DNA from: Paractinoplanes abujensis
Lineage (GTDB): Bacteria > Actinomycetota > Actinomycetes > Mycobacteriales > Micromonosporaceae
DNA length: 64,000 nt
Reading direction: 5' to 3'
NCBI RefSeq assembly: GCF_014204895.1
Contig: NZ_JACHMF010000001.1
Coordinates: forward strand, 6,510,001 to 6,574,000
The notes beneath the pieces are model-generated. The model made no database searches. It was not told where the DNA came from and saw only the letters and a list, made by a program, of their open reading frames with translations. This document shows positions 1 to 11,247 of this stretch, one piece after another; the first letter of the stretch is position 1, and each line of letters begins with the position of its first letter. The translations under genes and the position numbers were made by a program.

Positions 1-550
1 ACAGACCCATCGCGACCTCGTACGAGATCATCTGTGCGCTCGACCGCAGACCGCCCAGCAGCGGGTAGGTCGAGCCGGAGGCCCAGCCGGCCAGCACGAC
101 GCCGTAGACCGCCATCGACGAGCAGGCCAGCAGCACGAGCACCGAGACCGGCACGTCGGTGAGCTGCAGCGCGGTCTGCTGACCGAACATGTTGACCACG
201 CCACCGAACGGGATGACCGAGAACGCCGTGAAGGCGACCGTCGCCGAGATCACCGGTGCGATGAAGTAGACGACCTTGTCGGCCGTCTTCGGGATGATCT
301 CCTCCTTGAACGGCAGCTTGACGCCGTCCGTGAGGCTCTGCAGCCAGCCCTTGGGCCCGACCTGGTTGGGGCCGGGCCGCACGGCCATCCGGGCCACGAC
401 CTTGCGCTCATAGTTGATCGTGAAGAGCGTCAACAGGAGCAGCAGGACGAAGACGCCGAACAGCTTGATCAGCGTGATCCACCAGACGGTGTCTTCGAAT
501 GTCTGCAGCGTCGGATCCACGGCGTGCGCCGCGAGAATCGACGTTTTCAT
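1..550 (-). CDS. nuoH: NADH-quinone oxidoreductase subunit H (partial, C-terminus outside window)
   Basis: Membrane subunit of respiratory complex I that sits at the junction of the peripheral arm and helps form the quinone-binding chamber. The visible N-terminal 183 residues start [15 protein letters not shown], contain a first long hydrophobic helix (about residues 24-44, rich in L/V/F), then the family-typical [17 protein letters not shown] loop and [10 protein letters not shown], followed by further membrane segments. The ATG overlaps the nuoG stop codon as ATGA, so translation is probably coupled. The rest of the protein runs off the left edge. Confidence 0.96.
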   Translation of the reverse strand, partial: MKTSILAAHAVDPTLQTFEDTVWWITLIKLFGVFVLLLLLTLFTINYERKVVARMAVRPGPNQVGPKGWLQSLTDGVKLPFKEEIIPKTADKVVYFIAPVISATVAFTAFSVIPFGGVVNMFGQQTALQLTDVPVSVLVLLACSSMAVYGVVLAGWASGSTYPLLGGLRSSAQMISYEVAMGL

Positions 551-3029
551 GCCTTGACCTCCGACGAGGACGCGAGGATCGGGCCGCCGCGCCCGGCCGA
601 GAGCCGGACGACCGCGCCCGCGGTCACGCCGAGGCTGCGACCGACGGTCGACCCGGGCGAGTTGGTGGGCAGCCACACGACGCCGGCCGGCAGGTCGGTG
701 ACGGCGGCCGGCAGGGTGATCGCGCCGCGGTCGGTGCCGACGGTGACCGCGTCCCCGTCGACCACGCCGAGCGCCTCGGCCTGCGCCTTGCCGATCCGCA
801 CGACCGGCGGCCGCGCGGTGCCGGCCAGCGCCGCGTCGCCCTCGAGCAGCGAGGCCTGGTCGATCGCCTGACGCCAGGTGGCCAGCACAGCCTCGTGCTC
901 GCCGAGCGTGGGCAGTGCCGACCCCGCGGTCGCGGGGGCCGCCGGGCGGGCCGCCTTGCTGAGCGGCATCGCGCCCAGCTCGCGACGGATCGTCATCACG
1001 TCGCCAGTGGCCAGCGTGACATCGGTCAGCGCGGCGATGGCCTCGAGCACCCGGCCGTCGGTCATCGCCGTGCTCGGCAGCACCGTGCCGAAGGACCGCA
1101 GCCGGCCCTCCCAGTTCAGGTAGGTGCCGGACTTCTCGGCAGCCGGGGCGACCGGGAGCACCACGTCGGCCCGGCGGGTGACGGCGCTGTGCCGGATCTC
1201 CAGGCTGACCACGAAGCCGGCGTTGTCGAGCGCCTGCTCGGCCAGCCGCGGGTCGGACAGATCGCTCGGGTCGACGCCGCCGACCAGCAGGCCCCCGAGC
1301 TCACCAGCGGCCGCCGCCGCGATGATGCCGTCCGTGTCGCGGCCCGCCTTGCTGGGCAGGCCGCCGGCCTCGACGTCCCAGGCCAGCGAGAGTTCGGCGC
1401 GGGCCGCCGGGTCGCCCACCGGGCGGCCGCCGGGCAGCAGGTTGGGCAGGCAGCCGGCGTCGATCGCACCACGGTCACCGGCCCGTCGGGGCACCCACGC
1501 GAGGCGGGCGCCGGTGCGGGCGGCCAGGGCGGCCGCGGCCGACAGACCACCGGGCACGGTGGCCAGACGCTCGCCGACGATCAGCAGGGCGCCGGGCGCG
1601 GCGAGCGCGGCGGCGAGCGCGGGGTCACCGGCCAGCAGGCGGGCCTCGTCACCGGGCACCGCCTCGACGAGCGTGGCCCCGAGCTTCTCGAAGCCCCGCG
1701 ACAGGAACGGCGAGACCGCGGTGACCTGCAGCTTTTTGCGACCGTGAGCTTTGCGGAGCCGCAGGAAGAGGATCGGGCACTCCTCTTCGGGCTCGAGCCC
1801 GACGATCACGGCCGACGGGGCGTTCTCGACATCGGCGTACGTGACGTCGGAGACGCCCGCGACGGAGGCGGCCAGGAAGTCGGCCTCCTCGGCGCTGAGC
1901 GGCCGGGCCCGGAAGTCGATGTCGTTGGTGCCGAGGGCGACCCGGGCGAACTTCGCGTACGCGTACGCGTCCTCCACCGTGAGCCGGCCGCCGGTCAGCA
2001 CCCCGACGCCGCCGTTGCCCTTGGCCGCGGCGAGCCCTTCGGCCGCCGCCAGCAGGGCCTCGCTCCAGGACACCTCGCGCAGCTCGCCGGTCTCGGCGTC
2101 GCGCAGCAGCGGGTTCATGATCCGATCGGTGGCGACCTGGTACTGGAAGCCCCAGCGACCCTTGTCGCAGTTCCACTCCTCGTTCACCGCCGGGTCGTCA
2201 CCGGCCAGGCGGCGCAGCACCTTGCCACGGCGGTGGTCGGCCCGCATCGAGCAGCCGGCCGCGCAGTGCTCGCACGCCGTCGGCGTCGAGACCAGGTCGA
2301 ACGGGCGGGCCCGGAACCTGTACTGCTCGCCGGTGAGCGCGCCGACCGGGCAGATCTGGATCGTGTTGCCGGAGAAGTACGAGTTGAAGGCGACGTCGCC
2401 CGCACCCTCGCCGACCTGGCCGTCACCGGTGCCGGCGCCGCCGAAGAAGTCGTCGCGGTAGACGTTGATCTGCTCGCCGGACGAGCGGTCCATCAGGTCG
2501 ATGAACTTGTCCCCGGCGATCTCCTCCGAGAACCGCGTGCAGCGCTGGCACAGGATGCAGCGCTCCCGGTCGAGCAGCACCTGGCTGGAGATGTGGATCG
2601 GCTTCTCGTACTCGCGCTTGTGCTCGTGGAAGCGCGAGTCGGCCCGGCCGTTGGTCATCGCCTGGTTCTGCAGCGGGCACTCGCCGCCCTTGTCGCAGGT
2701 CGGGCAGTCCAGCGGGTGGTTGGCCAGCAGCAGCTCCATCACGCCGCCCTGCGCCTTGGCCGCGACCTCGGAGGTGAGTTGCGTGCGCACCACCATGCCC
2801 TCGGCCACGGTCTGGGTGCACGAGGCGACCGGCTTGCGCTGGCCCTCGATGTCGACCAGGCACTGGCGGCACGCGCCGGCCGGGGCCAGCAGCGGGTGGT
2901 CGCAGAACCGCGGGATCGCGATGCCCATCCGCTCGGCGACCCGGATGACCAGCTCACCCTTCTCGGCGGTGACCTCGATGCCGTCGATGGTGAGCGTGAC
3001 GGTGTCGGTCTTCTTGGCTACGTCCGTCA

Positions 3030-3030
<1 letters not shown>
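547..3030 (-). CDS. nuoG: NADH-quinone oxidoreductase subunit G
   Basis: Large iron-sulfur subunit of the complex I peripheral arm (827 aa). In order: an N-terminal 2Fe-2S ferredoxin-like part (CDHPL, ACRQC, SCTQ, residues about 43-75); the His-containing cluster motif [17 protein letters not shown] near residue 107; a 4Fe-4S motif [10 protein letters not shown] with ICPVGALTG; then the extra N7-type CEHCAAGCS with a distant NCDKGRWGF; then a molybdopterin-oxidoreductase-like body. The N7 cysteines are retained in some bacterial NuoG and lost in many others. The start overlaps the nuoF stop by one base (TGATG) and the stop overlaps nuoH. A long open frame on the opposite strand is only a shadow of this high-GC gene. 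Confidence 0.97.
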
Positions 3031-4342
<1,312 letters not shown>

Positions 4343-4346
<4 letters not shown>

Positions 4347-5422
4347 TTCGCCTCCTCGGTACGGGCGGTGTCCCCGGCCGGCTTGCCGTCACCGGCAGGC
4401 TGGTTGGACGCGGTGCCGGCGGCTTCGGCCGGGTTGGACGGCACAGGCTGCTTCGCGTCGGCCGTCCCGGTCTTGTCAGGCGTGCCGGCGTCGGGGTTGC
4501 GCTGTTCCGCCGTACGGGTCTGGGGATCCTTGACGTCACCGGCGTGGGTCGTCTTGCCCGCGTGTCCGGGGGTGACGCTGCTGACGGCGCTCTTGACCTT
4601 GTCGACCACCGTGGCGACCTTGCCGCGGCTGTCCGTACGGCTTTCCTCGCGCGGGGCCGGCTTGGTCTTGGTGATCGGCGTGTCCGGGTTGAAGTTCGCG
4701 ACCGCGATACCGTGCTCCTGGGCCAGCGTCACACCGCGCAGGGTCGGCGCTCCGGCCACTCCGTCGGCGACGGCACCCTCGCGCGGCTCGGCGAACCCGG
4801 CCAGCTGGACCTGCATCTCCTTGAGCGAGCAGATGCGCGCACCCCGGCTGGGCGTGGGCCGCTCACCGTTGCGCAGCTGGTCGACCAGGCCCACCGCCGC
4901 TTCCGGGGTGGCCTCGTCGATCGCGAAGTCGTAGTTGACCGTCACGACCGGCGCGTAGTCGCAGGCCGCCAGGCACTCGGCGTGCTCCAGCGTGATCCGC
5001 CCGTCGGCCGTGGTCTCGTCGTGCCCCACCCCGAGGTGCTCGGACAGCTGGTCGTAGACCTCCTGGCCGCCGAGGGTGTTGCACAGCGTGTTGGTGCAGA
5101 CGCTGACCAGGTATTCACCGGTCGGGCGCCGCTTGTACATGGTGTAGAACGTGGCGACCGCGCCGACCTGGGCCTTGTTGATGCCGAGGATCTCGGCGCA
5201 GAAGGCCACCCCGTTCGGGCTGACGTACCCCTCCTCGGTCTGCACGAGGTGGAGCAGCGGCAGCAGCGCGGAACGGCTGCGGTCGGCCGGGTAGCGAGCG
5301 ATGACCTCGAGCGCCGCGGGGAGCAGCTTCTCGGCCAGGGGAGCGGCGGCGGGGGAGAAATCCACCTCTAAACCATCATTCGCAGTACGGCGAAGCCGGT
5401 TGGGGGATTCAGTGTCAGTCAT
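4343..5422 (-). CDS. nuoE: NADH-quinone oxidoreductase subunit E with long C-terminal extension
   Basis: Thioredoxin-like 2Fe-2S subunit of the complex I NADH module (359 aa). The conserved part covers about residues 20-235 and carries the cluster cysteines in SVCTNTLC and ECLAACDYAP, with VATFYTMY typical of the family. The remaining ~120 residues are a low-complexity tail rich in Pro, Ala, Thr, Lys and Glu without any recognisable domain. Classical NuoE proteins are about 160-240 aa, so the tail is an addition. Start overlaps the nuoD stop (TAATG) and stop overlaps the nuoF start. Confidence 0.95.
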
Positions 5423-6747
5423 TAACGGTCACACCCACCCATCACGGGGTCCAGGGACGCGCCGCCGGCGATCACGTCGGCCAGCAGCGCACCTTCGGCC
5501 ATCGCGGGGATGGCCTGGAGGTTCACGAAGCTCGGGTCCCGCATGTGGACCCGGTAGGGATGGGTGCCACCGTCGGAGACGGCGTGGACGCCCAGTTCGC
5601 CACGCGGGTGCTCGATCGCGACGTACACCTGGCCCGGCGGCACCCGGAAGCCCTCGGTCACGAGCTTGAAGTGGTGGATGAGCGACTCCATCGACTGGCC
5701 CATGATCTTGGCCACGTGCTCGAGGGAGTTGCCCATGCCGTCCAGGCCCACGGCCAGCTGCGCGGGCCAGGCGATCTTCTTGTCGGCGATGAAGATCGGG
5801 CCCGGGCGCAGCTTGTCGAGCGCCTGCTCCACGATCTTGAGCGACTCGCGGATCTCGGCCAGCCGTACCTGGTAGCGGCCCCACACGTCGGCGGTGGTCG
5901 CGGTGGGCACGTCGAACTCGTAGTTCTCGTACCCGCAGTACGGCATCGTCTTGCGCAGGTCCCAGGCCAGCCCGGCCGAGCGCAGCACCGGGCCGGTCAC
6001 GCCCAGCGCGAGGCAGCCGGTGACGTCGAGAACCGCCACCCCCTGCGTACGCTCCTGCCAGATCACCTGGCCGGAGAGCATGGCCTCGTACTCCTTGAGC
6101 TTCTTGGGCAGGTAGACCAGGAAGTCACGGATCTTCTTGATCGCCGACTCCGGGATGTCCTGCGCCACGCCGCCCGGGCGGAAGTACGCGTGGTTCATCC
6201 GCAGGCCGCTGGTCTCCTCGAAGATGTCGAGGATGTACTCACGCTCGCGGAAGCCGTACAGCATCATCGAGATGGCGCCGAGCTCCATGCCCGTGGTGGC
6301 CAGCCACACCAGGTGCGACGAGATCCGGTTGAGCTCCATGAAGAGCACCCGGATCGTGTTGGCCCGCTCGGTGATCTGATCGGTGATGCCCAGCAGCTTC
6401 TCGACCGCGAGGCAGTAGCCGGCCTCGTTGAACAGCGGCGCCAGGTAGTCGGCGCGGGTCACGAACGTCGTGCCCTGGGTCCAGTTGCGGTATTCGAGGT
6501 TCTTCTCGATGCCGGTGTGCAGGTAGCCCACGACCGGGCGGACGTCGGTGACCGTCTCGCCCTCGAGCTCGAGCACCAGCCGCAGCACGCCGTGCGTGGA
6601 CGGGTGCTGCGGACCCATGTTGACGACGATCTTCTCGTTGCTCAGCGGGTCGACACTGCCGGTGACGGTGTCCCAGTCGCCGCCGGTGACCGTGAAGACG
6701 CGGCCCTCGGTGGTCTCCCGCTCGCTTGCGTATCCGGACTGTGTCAT
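5422..6747 (-). CDS. nuoD: NADH-quinone oxidoreductase subunit D
   Basis: 49-kDa-type subunit of complex I (441 aa), which with NuoB forms the quinone site. Recognisable stretches are [21 protein letters not shown] near residue 43, [10 protein letters not shown], and the C-terminal DPVMGGCDR, which matches the conserved end of the family. It is an independent gene, not fused to nuoC. The ATG overlaps the nuoC stop (ATGA). Confidence 0.97.
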   Translation of the reverse strand: MTQSGYASERETTEGRVFTVTGGDWDTVTGSVDPLSNEKIVVNMGPQHPSTHGVLRLVLELEGETVTDVRPVVGYLHTGIEKNLEYRNWTQGTTFVTRADYLAPLFNEAGYCLAVEKLLGITDQITERANTIRVLFMELNRISSHLVWLATTGMELGAISMMLYGFREREYILDIFEETSGLRMNHAYFRPGGVAQDIPESAIKKIRDFLVYLPKKLKEYEAMLSGQVIWQERTQGVAVLDVTGCLALGVTGPVLRSAGLAWDLRKTMPYCGYENYEFDVPTATTADVWGRYQVRLAEIRESLKIVEQALDKLRPGPIFIADKKIAWPAQLAVGLDGMGNSLEHVAKIMGQSMESLIHHFKLVTEGFRVPPGQVYVAIEHPRGELGVHAVSDGGTHPYRVHMRDPSFVNLQAIPAMAEGALLADVIAGGASLDPVMGGCDR

Positions 6748-7439
6748 TGGTAGACCCTCCGCTGGTCAGGAGGCGGAATCTCGGCGCCCTTGTACTCGAC
6801 GGGCACGCCGCCGAGCGGGTAGTCCTTGCGCTGCGGGTGACCCTCCCAGTCGTCCGGCATCAGCACCCGCGTCAGGTTCGGGTGACCCGTGAAGATCACC
6901 CCGAACATGTCGTACGTCTCCCGCTCCTGCCAGTCGGCGGTCGGGTAGACGCTGGTCACGCTGGGCACGCTGCCGCCCGCCGGTACCGCCACCTCGAGGC
7001 GCACGCGGCGCCGGTAGGTCATCGAGGCCAGGTGGTAGGTCACGTGCAGGCGGCGGGCGTCGCTGTTGAGGTAGTCCACGCCGGAGACCGAGGAGCAGAG
7101 CTCGAAGCGCAGCGACTCGTCGTCCCGCATGATCTGCGCGACCTCGGCGATCCGCTCGGGCTTGATGTGCAGCGTCAGCTCGTCACGGTCGACGACGACC
7201 TTCTCGATCGCGTCGGCGAAGCCCGGGTAGGCCTCCTCGAGCGCGTCCGTGACCTCGTCGAAGTAGCCCCCGTACGGCTTGGGGCTGCCGCCGGCCTCGG
7301 GGCGGTGCCGCACCAGGCCGCCGAAACCGGAGACGTCGCCGGTGCCGGTGATGCCGAACATGCCCTTCTGCGGGCTGGCCGGGGTCTGGGCCGGGGCGCC
7401 GAGGTTGGCGCCTTCCGGGCTGCTGGGTTCGATGCTCAC
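6744..7439 (-). CDS. nuoC: NADH-quinone oxidoreductase subunit C
   Basis: 30-kDa-type subunit of complex I (231 aa from the chosen start). I start it at a GTG (7437-7439, protein [13 protein letters not shown]) because this forms a GTGA overlap with the nuoB stop, like other junctions in this operon; the frame stays open upstream only by chance. The conserved [20 protein letters not shown] motif near residue 182 and the terminal [20 protein letters not shown] identify the family. Confidence 0.95.
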   Translation of the reverse strand: MSIEPSSPEGANLGAPAQTPASPQKGMFGITGTGDVSGFGGLVRHRPEAGGSPKPYGGYFDEVTDALEEAYPGFADAIEKVVVDRDELTLHIKPERIAEVAQIMRDDESLRFELCSSVSGVDYLNSDARRLHVTYHLASMTYRRRVRLEVAVPAGGSVPSVTSVYPTADWQERETYDMFGVIFTGHPNLTRVLMPDDWEGHPQRKDYPLGGVPVEYKGAEIPPPDQRRVYQ

Positions 7440-8107
7440 TTGCCGTCCTCCCGCAGGTGCGGCTGCAGCTTCATCCAGTTCTCGATGCGCAGCTGTTCCT
7501 CGCGGCCTTCCTTGACCGCCTGGGTCCACTCGGCCCGCCGGGCCTTGTCCACCCGGTACGACGACGGCATCGCGCCCGGGGCCACGATCGGCATCTTGCC
7601 CTCGGCCTTGCGGGCCTCCAGCATCTTCTTGCCGTTCGGGCCGAGCGGCGCGGCCATGACCTTCTCGCGCATCTTGAGGATGGCGTCGATCAGCATCTCG
7701 GGCCGCGGCGGGCAGCCGGGCAGGTAGATGTCGACCGGGACGATGTGGTCCACGCCCTGCACGATCGCGTAGTTGTTGAACATGCCGCCGGACGAGGCAC
7801 ACACGCCCATCGAGATCACCGAGCGCGGCTCGGGCATCTGGTCGTAGATCTGGCGGACGACCGGCGCCATCTTCTGGCTCACCCGGCCCGCGACGATCAT
7901 CAGGTCGGCCTGGCGGGGCGAGGCCCGGAAGACCTCCATGCCCCAGCGGCCCAGGTCGTAGTGCGGACCGCCGGCGGCCATCATCTCGATCGCGCAGCAG
8001 GCCAGGCCGAACGTGGCGCCCCAGAACGAGGACTTACGCGCCCAGTTCGAAACCTTCTCGACGGAGGTGAGCAGGATCCCCGCGGGGAGTTTCTCTTCGA
8101 TACCCAT
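7436..8107 (-). CDS. nuoB: NADH-quinone oxidoreductase subunit B
   Basis: Carries terminal 4Fe-4S cluster N2, the immediate electron donor to menaquinone (223 aa). The cluster ligands are visible as ACCAIEMMA near residue 36, [14 protein letters not shown] and [11 protein letters not shown]. The last ~50 residues form a charged extension beyond the compact family core. Six bases separate it from nuoA upstream; the stop overlaps nuoC. Confidence 0.97.
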   Translation of the reverse strand: MGIEEKLPAGILLTSVEKVSNWARKSSFWGATFGLACCAIEMMAAGGPHYDLGRWGMEVFRASPRQADLMIVAGRVSQKMAPVVRQIYDQMPEPRSVISMGVCASSGGMFNNYAIVQGVDHIVPVDIYLPGCPPRPEMLIDAILKMREKVMAAPLGPNGKKMLEARKAEGKMPIVAPGAMPSSYRVDKARRAEWTQAVKEGREEQLRIENWMKLQPHLREDGK

Positions 8108-8113
8108 GACGCA

Positions 8114-8479
8114 TCAGTCCCAGTTGAGTCCGCCGCGCCGCCACACATACGTGTAGGCGATGAAGACGGTGACGATGAAGAGGACCATCTCGACGAACCC
8201 GAACAGGCCCAGCTGCCCGAAGGCGACCGCCCACGGATAGAGGAAGATCGTCTCGATGTCGAAGATGATGAAGAGCATCGCGGTCAGATAGAACTTGACC
8301 GGGAACCGGCCACCGCCGACCGGCTGCGGGGCCGGTTCGATGCCGCACTCGTACGCGTCGAGTTTGGCGCGGTTGTAGCGGTGCGGGCCGACGATCGGGG
8401 CGATCGACACCGAGAACAACGCGAAGAGCGCGCCGAGGATCAGTAACCCGACGATCGGGACGTATGGGTTGATCGTCAT
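8114..8479 (-). CDS. nuoA: NADH-quinone oxidoreductase subunit A (first nuo gene)
   Basis: Small membrane subunit of complex I (121 aa) with three hydrophobic helices (about residues 8-28, 65-85 and 90-110) and the conserved loop KLDAYECGIEP between the first two. It opens the run nuoABCDEFGH, the standard order. The 70-bp gap to menJ upstream holds an 8-bp direct repeat that may be promoter or operator sequence. Confidence 0.96.
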   Translation of the reverse strand: MTINPYVPIVGLLILGALFALFSVSIAPIVGPHRYNRAKLDAYECGIEPAPQPVGGGRFPVKFYLTAMLFIIFDIETIFLYPWAVAFGQLGLFGFVEMVLFIVTVFIAYTYVWRRGGLNWD

Positions 8480-8494
8480 CGTGTCTCCAGGTCG

Positions 8495-8519
8495 ACTATT
8501 AGCTGGTTCACACTATTAG
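8495..8519 (-). promoter_or_regulatory. Direct repeat in the nuoA leader (putative promoter/operator)
   Basis: Two perfect copies of ACTATTAG (8495-8502 and 8512-8519; CTAATAGT in the direction of nuo transcription) start 17 bp apart, in an AT-richer island just before nuoA. On the minus strand a TGTGAAC heptamer, half of a Rex operator, lies between them. Either copy could serve as a -10 region. The repeat is seen directly; the role is inferred. Confidence 0.35.
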
Positions 8520-8549
8520 TCCGAATTGTTCGAGTCGGCCGCGGGGTAC

Positions 8550-9845
8550 TCATACGGCCGGCGCGACCTTGGTCAGGCCGTTGATGATCCGGTCCATGCT
8601 GTCGCCGCCGCGCGGGTCCGTGAGGTTGGCCAGCAGTTTCAGAACGAATCGCATCAGCGTCGGATGCGGCATGCCGTGCTTCGTGGCAATCCGCATGATG
8701 TGAGGGTTGCCGATCAACTTCACGAATACGCCACCGAGACGGTAATAGCCGCCGAATCGGAGACTGAGCTCCGTGGGATAGGCCCGCAGCGCGCGCTCAC
8801 GATCGGCGCCGGCCGGACGGGCGAGCGCCTGCACCGCGACCTCGGCCGCCAGTTCACCGCTCTCCATCGCGTACGCGATGCCCTCGCCGTTCATCGGGTT
8901 GACCATGCCGCCGGAGTCGCCGACCAGCATCAGGCCGCGCGTGTAGTGCGGCACCCGGTTGAAGCCCATCGGCAGCGCGGCGCCCAGGATCGGCCCGTCC
9001 GCGTTGGACTCGTCCCGCATGCCCCAGTCGGCCGGCGTCCCGGCCAGCCAGTCGGTCAGCATCGCGCGGTAGTTGGTCTTCCCGAACGCGCTCGAGCTGT
9101 TGAGAATGCCGAGGCCCACGTTCACCCTGCCATCCCCCATGCCGAAGATCCAGCCGTACCCGGGGAGAAGGCGCTCGCGGTCGGAGGCGCTGCGCAGCTC
9201 GAGCCACGACTCGAGGTAGTCGTCGTCGGCGCGCACCGGCGAGTGGTAATAGCGCCGCACGGCAACCCCGAGGGGGCGGTCGTCGCGCTTGGTCAGGCCC
9301 ATCGCGATCGGCAGCTTGCCGGAGACGCCGTCGGCCGCGATCACCAGCGGAGCGCGGAACTCGACGGGCTCCTTGCCGGGGCCCACCTTGGCCGTCACGC
9401 CGATCGCGTGGCCGTCGTCATCGAGCACCGGGCCGGTGACGTTGGTGTTGGTGTGCAGCACGACGCCCGCCTCGACGGCCCGCTTGGCCAGCATGTCGTC
9501 GAAGTCGAGCCTGGTCCGCACCAGACCGTAGTTGGGGAAGCTGGCGAGATCGGGCCAGTCCAGTTCCAGCCGTACGCCGCCGCCGATCACCCGCAGGCCC
9601 TTGTTCTGCAGCCAGCCGGCCTTCTCGGAGGTGTCGACGCCCATCCGCACCAGCTGGCGGACGGCACGCGGGGTGAGCCCGTCGCCGCAGACCTTCTCGC
9701 GCGGGAACTCGGTCTTCTCCAGCAGCAGGACTCGGAGCCCGTGCCGCGCCATGTGATAGGCCGCCGCCGATCCTCCCGGACCCGCGCCGACGACGATGAC
9801 ATCAGCCTCGTCGGCTATTCGCCCGGATGGTACTTGGTTGCTCAC
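8550..9845 (-). CDS. menJ: Geranylgeranyl reductase family flavoprotein, likely menaquinone reductase MenJ
   Basis: FAD-dependent reductase of the geranylgeranyl reductase family (431 aa). It has an N-terminal Rossmann fold VIVVGAGPGGSAAAYHMAR (residue ~15), the family motif VCGDGLTPRAV near residue 52, and the second FAD motif LMLVGDSGGMVNPMNGEGI near residue 285. In mycobacteria a homologue, MenJ, saturates one isoprene unit of the menaquinone tail. Location directly upstream of nuo and downstream of menG supports that role over chlorophyll or archaeal lipid reduction. The GTG start has GGAGG six bases upstream. Confidence 0.85.
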   Translation of the reverse strand: MSNQVPSGRIADEADVIVVGAGPGGSAAAYHMARHGLRVLLLEKTEFPREKVCGDGLTPRAVRQLVRMGVDTSEKAGWLQNKGLRVIGGGVRLELDWPDLASFPNYGLVRTRLDFDDMLAKRAVEAGVVLHTNTNVTGPVLDDDGHAIGVTAKVGPGKEPVEFRAPLVIAADGVSGKLPIAMGLTKRDDRPLGVAVRRYYHSPVRADDDYLESWLELRSASDRERLLPGYGWIFGMGDGRVNVGLGILNSSSAFGKTNYRAMLTDWLAGTPADWGMRDESNADGPILGAALPMGFNRVPHYTRGLMLVGDSGGMVNPMNGEGIAYAMESGELAAEVAVQALARPAGADRERALRAYPTELSLRFGGYYRLGGVFVKLIGNPHIMRIATKHGMPHPTLMRFVLKLLANLTDPRGGDSMDRIINGLTKVAPAV

Positions 9846-9869
9846 ACCACACCTCCGTCTCGCAGCAGC

Positions 9870-9887
9870 TCGTGAAACAGTTCACAA
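9870..9887 (-). promoter_or_regulatory. Candidate Rex (redox-sensing repressor) operator
   Basis: Read on the minus strand the site is TTGTGAACTGTTTCACGA, which matches the known Rex consensus TTGTGAA-N4-TTCACAA with one mismatch. It lies 25 bp upstream of the menJ start. Rex senses NADH/NAD+ and is known to control respiratory genes including nuo in Streptomyces, so it would suit the menJ-nuo block. The dyad is seen directly; binding is inferred. Confidence 0.7.
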
Positions 9888-9931
9888 GCATGCCCAAGTC
9901 GGAGTCTAGGACGGCCATCGAAGGTCGTTCG

Positions 9932-9948
9932 GGTTAGGGGAACCTAAC
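9932..9948 (-). promoter_or_regulatory. Iron-box-like dyad (IdeR/DmdR type?) or short terminator
   Basis: A perfect 6-bp inverted repeat GTTAGG-GGAA-CCTAAC (9933-9948). On the minus strand TTAGGTTCCCCTAACC resembles the first 16 bases of the IdeR/DmdR consensus TTAGGTTAGGCTAACCTAA, differing at the three central bases. It overlaps the stop codon of the small gene upstream, so a weak terminator hairpin is an alternative. Confidence 0.35.
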
Positions 9949-10225
9949 TGTTTCGGCTGGGTGAATTGCCCGAGGTGAGTACCCTGTCCGCGGCCTCCCG
10001 CGCCTCGCCCTCCAGGAACTCGCGGAAGTTGCCGCCCATCGCCTTGTCGAGCGCGACGATCAGGTTGTCCACCAGTTCCTGCGCCAGGTCGGGATCCTCG
10101 GCGGCGACCATACGCAGGCGGGTGGCCAGCTCCATGCCGCGGCGCTCGCCGGCGTCACGCTCGTCGATCGCGATGTCGATGTCCGTGTCTTCGAGATGCC
10201 CGAAGGTCGTCATAACCCGAGCCAA
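9944..10225 (-). CDS. Small conserved-looking hypothetical protein
   Basis: 93-aa soluble, acidic, helical-looking protein with no motif I recognise. It is placed between menG and menJ on the same strand, 45 bp after menG. Two starts are possible: a TTG (10223-10225) preceded at five bases by AGAAGG, and an in-frame ATG at 10211-10213 lacking a well-spaced ribosome site. I prefer the TTG for that reason. Context suggests a link to menaquinone metabolism, but this is only association. Confidence 0.6.
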   Translation of the reverse strand: MARVMTTFGHLEDTDIDIAIDERDAGERRGMELATRLRMVAAEDPDLAQELVDNLIVALDKAMGGNFREFLEGEAREAADRVLTSGNSPSRNS

Positions 10226-10270
10226 ACAGGCCTTCTACCGTTTCGCGGCGAAAGCCGTTTTTATCCCTCT

Positions 10271-10966
10271 TTAGGCCTTCGTCGCCCGATGCAGGGCCAC
10301 GACGCCGCCGGTCAGGTTGCGCCAGCCGATCCGGCTCCACGGGCCCGCCGCGGCGATGCGCGCCGACAGGGCCGCCTGGTCGGGCCAGGCGCGAATCGAC
10401 TCGGCGAGATAGACGTACGCCTCGGGGTTGCTCGACACGCCACGGGCTACCACCGGCAGCGAGCGCATCAGATACTGCATGTAGACGGTGCGGAACGGCG
10501 CGAACGTCGGGCTGCTGAACTCGCAGATCACCAGCCGCCCGCCGGGCCGCGTGACCCGGGCCAGCTCGCGCAGCGCACCCTCCACCTCCACGACATTGCG
10601 CAGCGCGAACGAGATCGTGACCGCGTCGAACGTCTCGTCGGCGAACGGCAGCTTCAGCGCGTCCCCGGCGACCAGTGGGACCTCGGCGCGTACCCGGCGG
10701 CCGGCCCGCAGCATGCCCGTGGAGAGATCGGCGCCCACCGCGAACGCGCCCGAGCGGCCCAGCTCCTCGGTGGAGATCCCGGTGCCCGCCCCCACGTCGA
10801 GCACCCGCTCCCCCGGCCGCAGGGCCAGGGCCGCGCGGGTGGCGCGGCGCCAGCCACGGTCCTGGCCGAAGGCGAGCACTGTGTTGGTCAGGTCGTACCG
10901 CTCGGCCACGCCGTCGAACATCTCGGCGACCTCGTGCGGCTGCTTGTCCAGATCTGCGCGTGTCAC
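10271..10966 (-). CDS. menG: Demethylmenaquinone methyltransferase
   Basis: SAM-dependent C-methyltransferase of the UbiE/MenG family, last ring-modifying step of menaquinone synthesis (231 aa). Family signatures: [20 protein letters not shown] at the start, SAM motif [16 protein letters not shown], and the [16 protein letters not shown] region. I chose the GTG at 10964-10966 (protein [13 protein letters not shown]) because it fits the usual N-terminus; the frame extends to another GTG at 10990. Neither has a strong ribosome site. Confidence 0.92.
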   Translation of the reverse strand: MTRADLDKQPHEVAEMFDGVAERYDLTNTVLAFGQDRGWRRATRAALALRPGERVLDVGAGTGISTEELGRSGAFAVGADLSTGMLRAGRRVRAEVPLVAGDALKLPFADETFDAVTISFALRNVVEVEGALRELARVTRPGGRLVICEFSSPTFAPFRTVYMQYLMRSLPVVARGVSSNPEAYVYLAESIRAWPDQAALSARIAAAGPWSRIGWRNLTGGVVALHRATKA

Positions 10967-10999
10967 CCTGACAACTCTGCCACCCCGCACAAACAGATC

Positions 11000-11025
11000 G
11001 GGCGGGATGGTGACCCATCCCGCCC
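11000..11025 (-). promoter_or_regulatory. 11-bp inverted repeat upstream of menG
   Basis: Perfect stem GGGCGGGATGG / CCATCCCGCCC around the loop TGAC. It lies 34 bp before the menG start and 220 bp after mqnC on the same strand. With no T-tract in the leftward direction it could be an operator, an mRNA hairpin between the two genes, or an imperfect terminator of mqnC. Confidence 0.45.
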
Positions 11026-11221
11026 GGTTCCTTGTGCGTTATATATACGACCGCCATCGGTCGGGTCCGCGACCATCACCGGTATTGATCCCCGGCTCTG
11101 CGTCAGGAAGTTCTCAGGCCTTACGCAGGCAACGTAACCTTGCGTGCAACACCTGCAACAGAGGTTCACGAGCCTCGTTACGAAGGAGATACCCGCCCTC
11201 CACACTTTGGGGAGGGGCACC

Positions 11222-11235
11222 TGACCGAACGGTCA
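11222..11235. promoter_or_regulatory. TGACCG-AA-CGGTCA dyad behind mqnC
   Basis: A 14-bp near-perfect palindrome 12 bp past the mqnC stop. Its symmetry is like sites of TetR-type regulators, but it is not next to the TetR gene's own promoter and its dyad differs from that site. The 257-bp gap mqnC-menG also holds a CCCTCC/GGAGGG pairing at about 11194-11215. Role unknown. Confidence 0.3.
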
Positions 11236-11247
11236 ATGGCGGTACGT

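Noticed and set aside
8520..8545. tRNA-like GTTCGAGTC sequence
   Set aside because: Only the T-loop-like heptamer is present; no acceptor or anticodon arm can be drawn.
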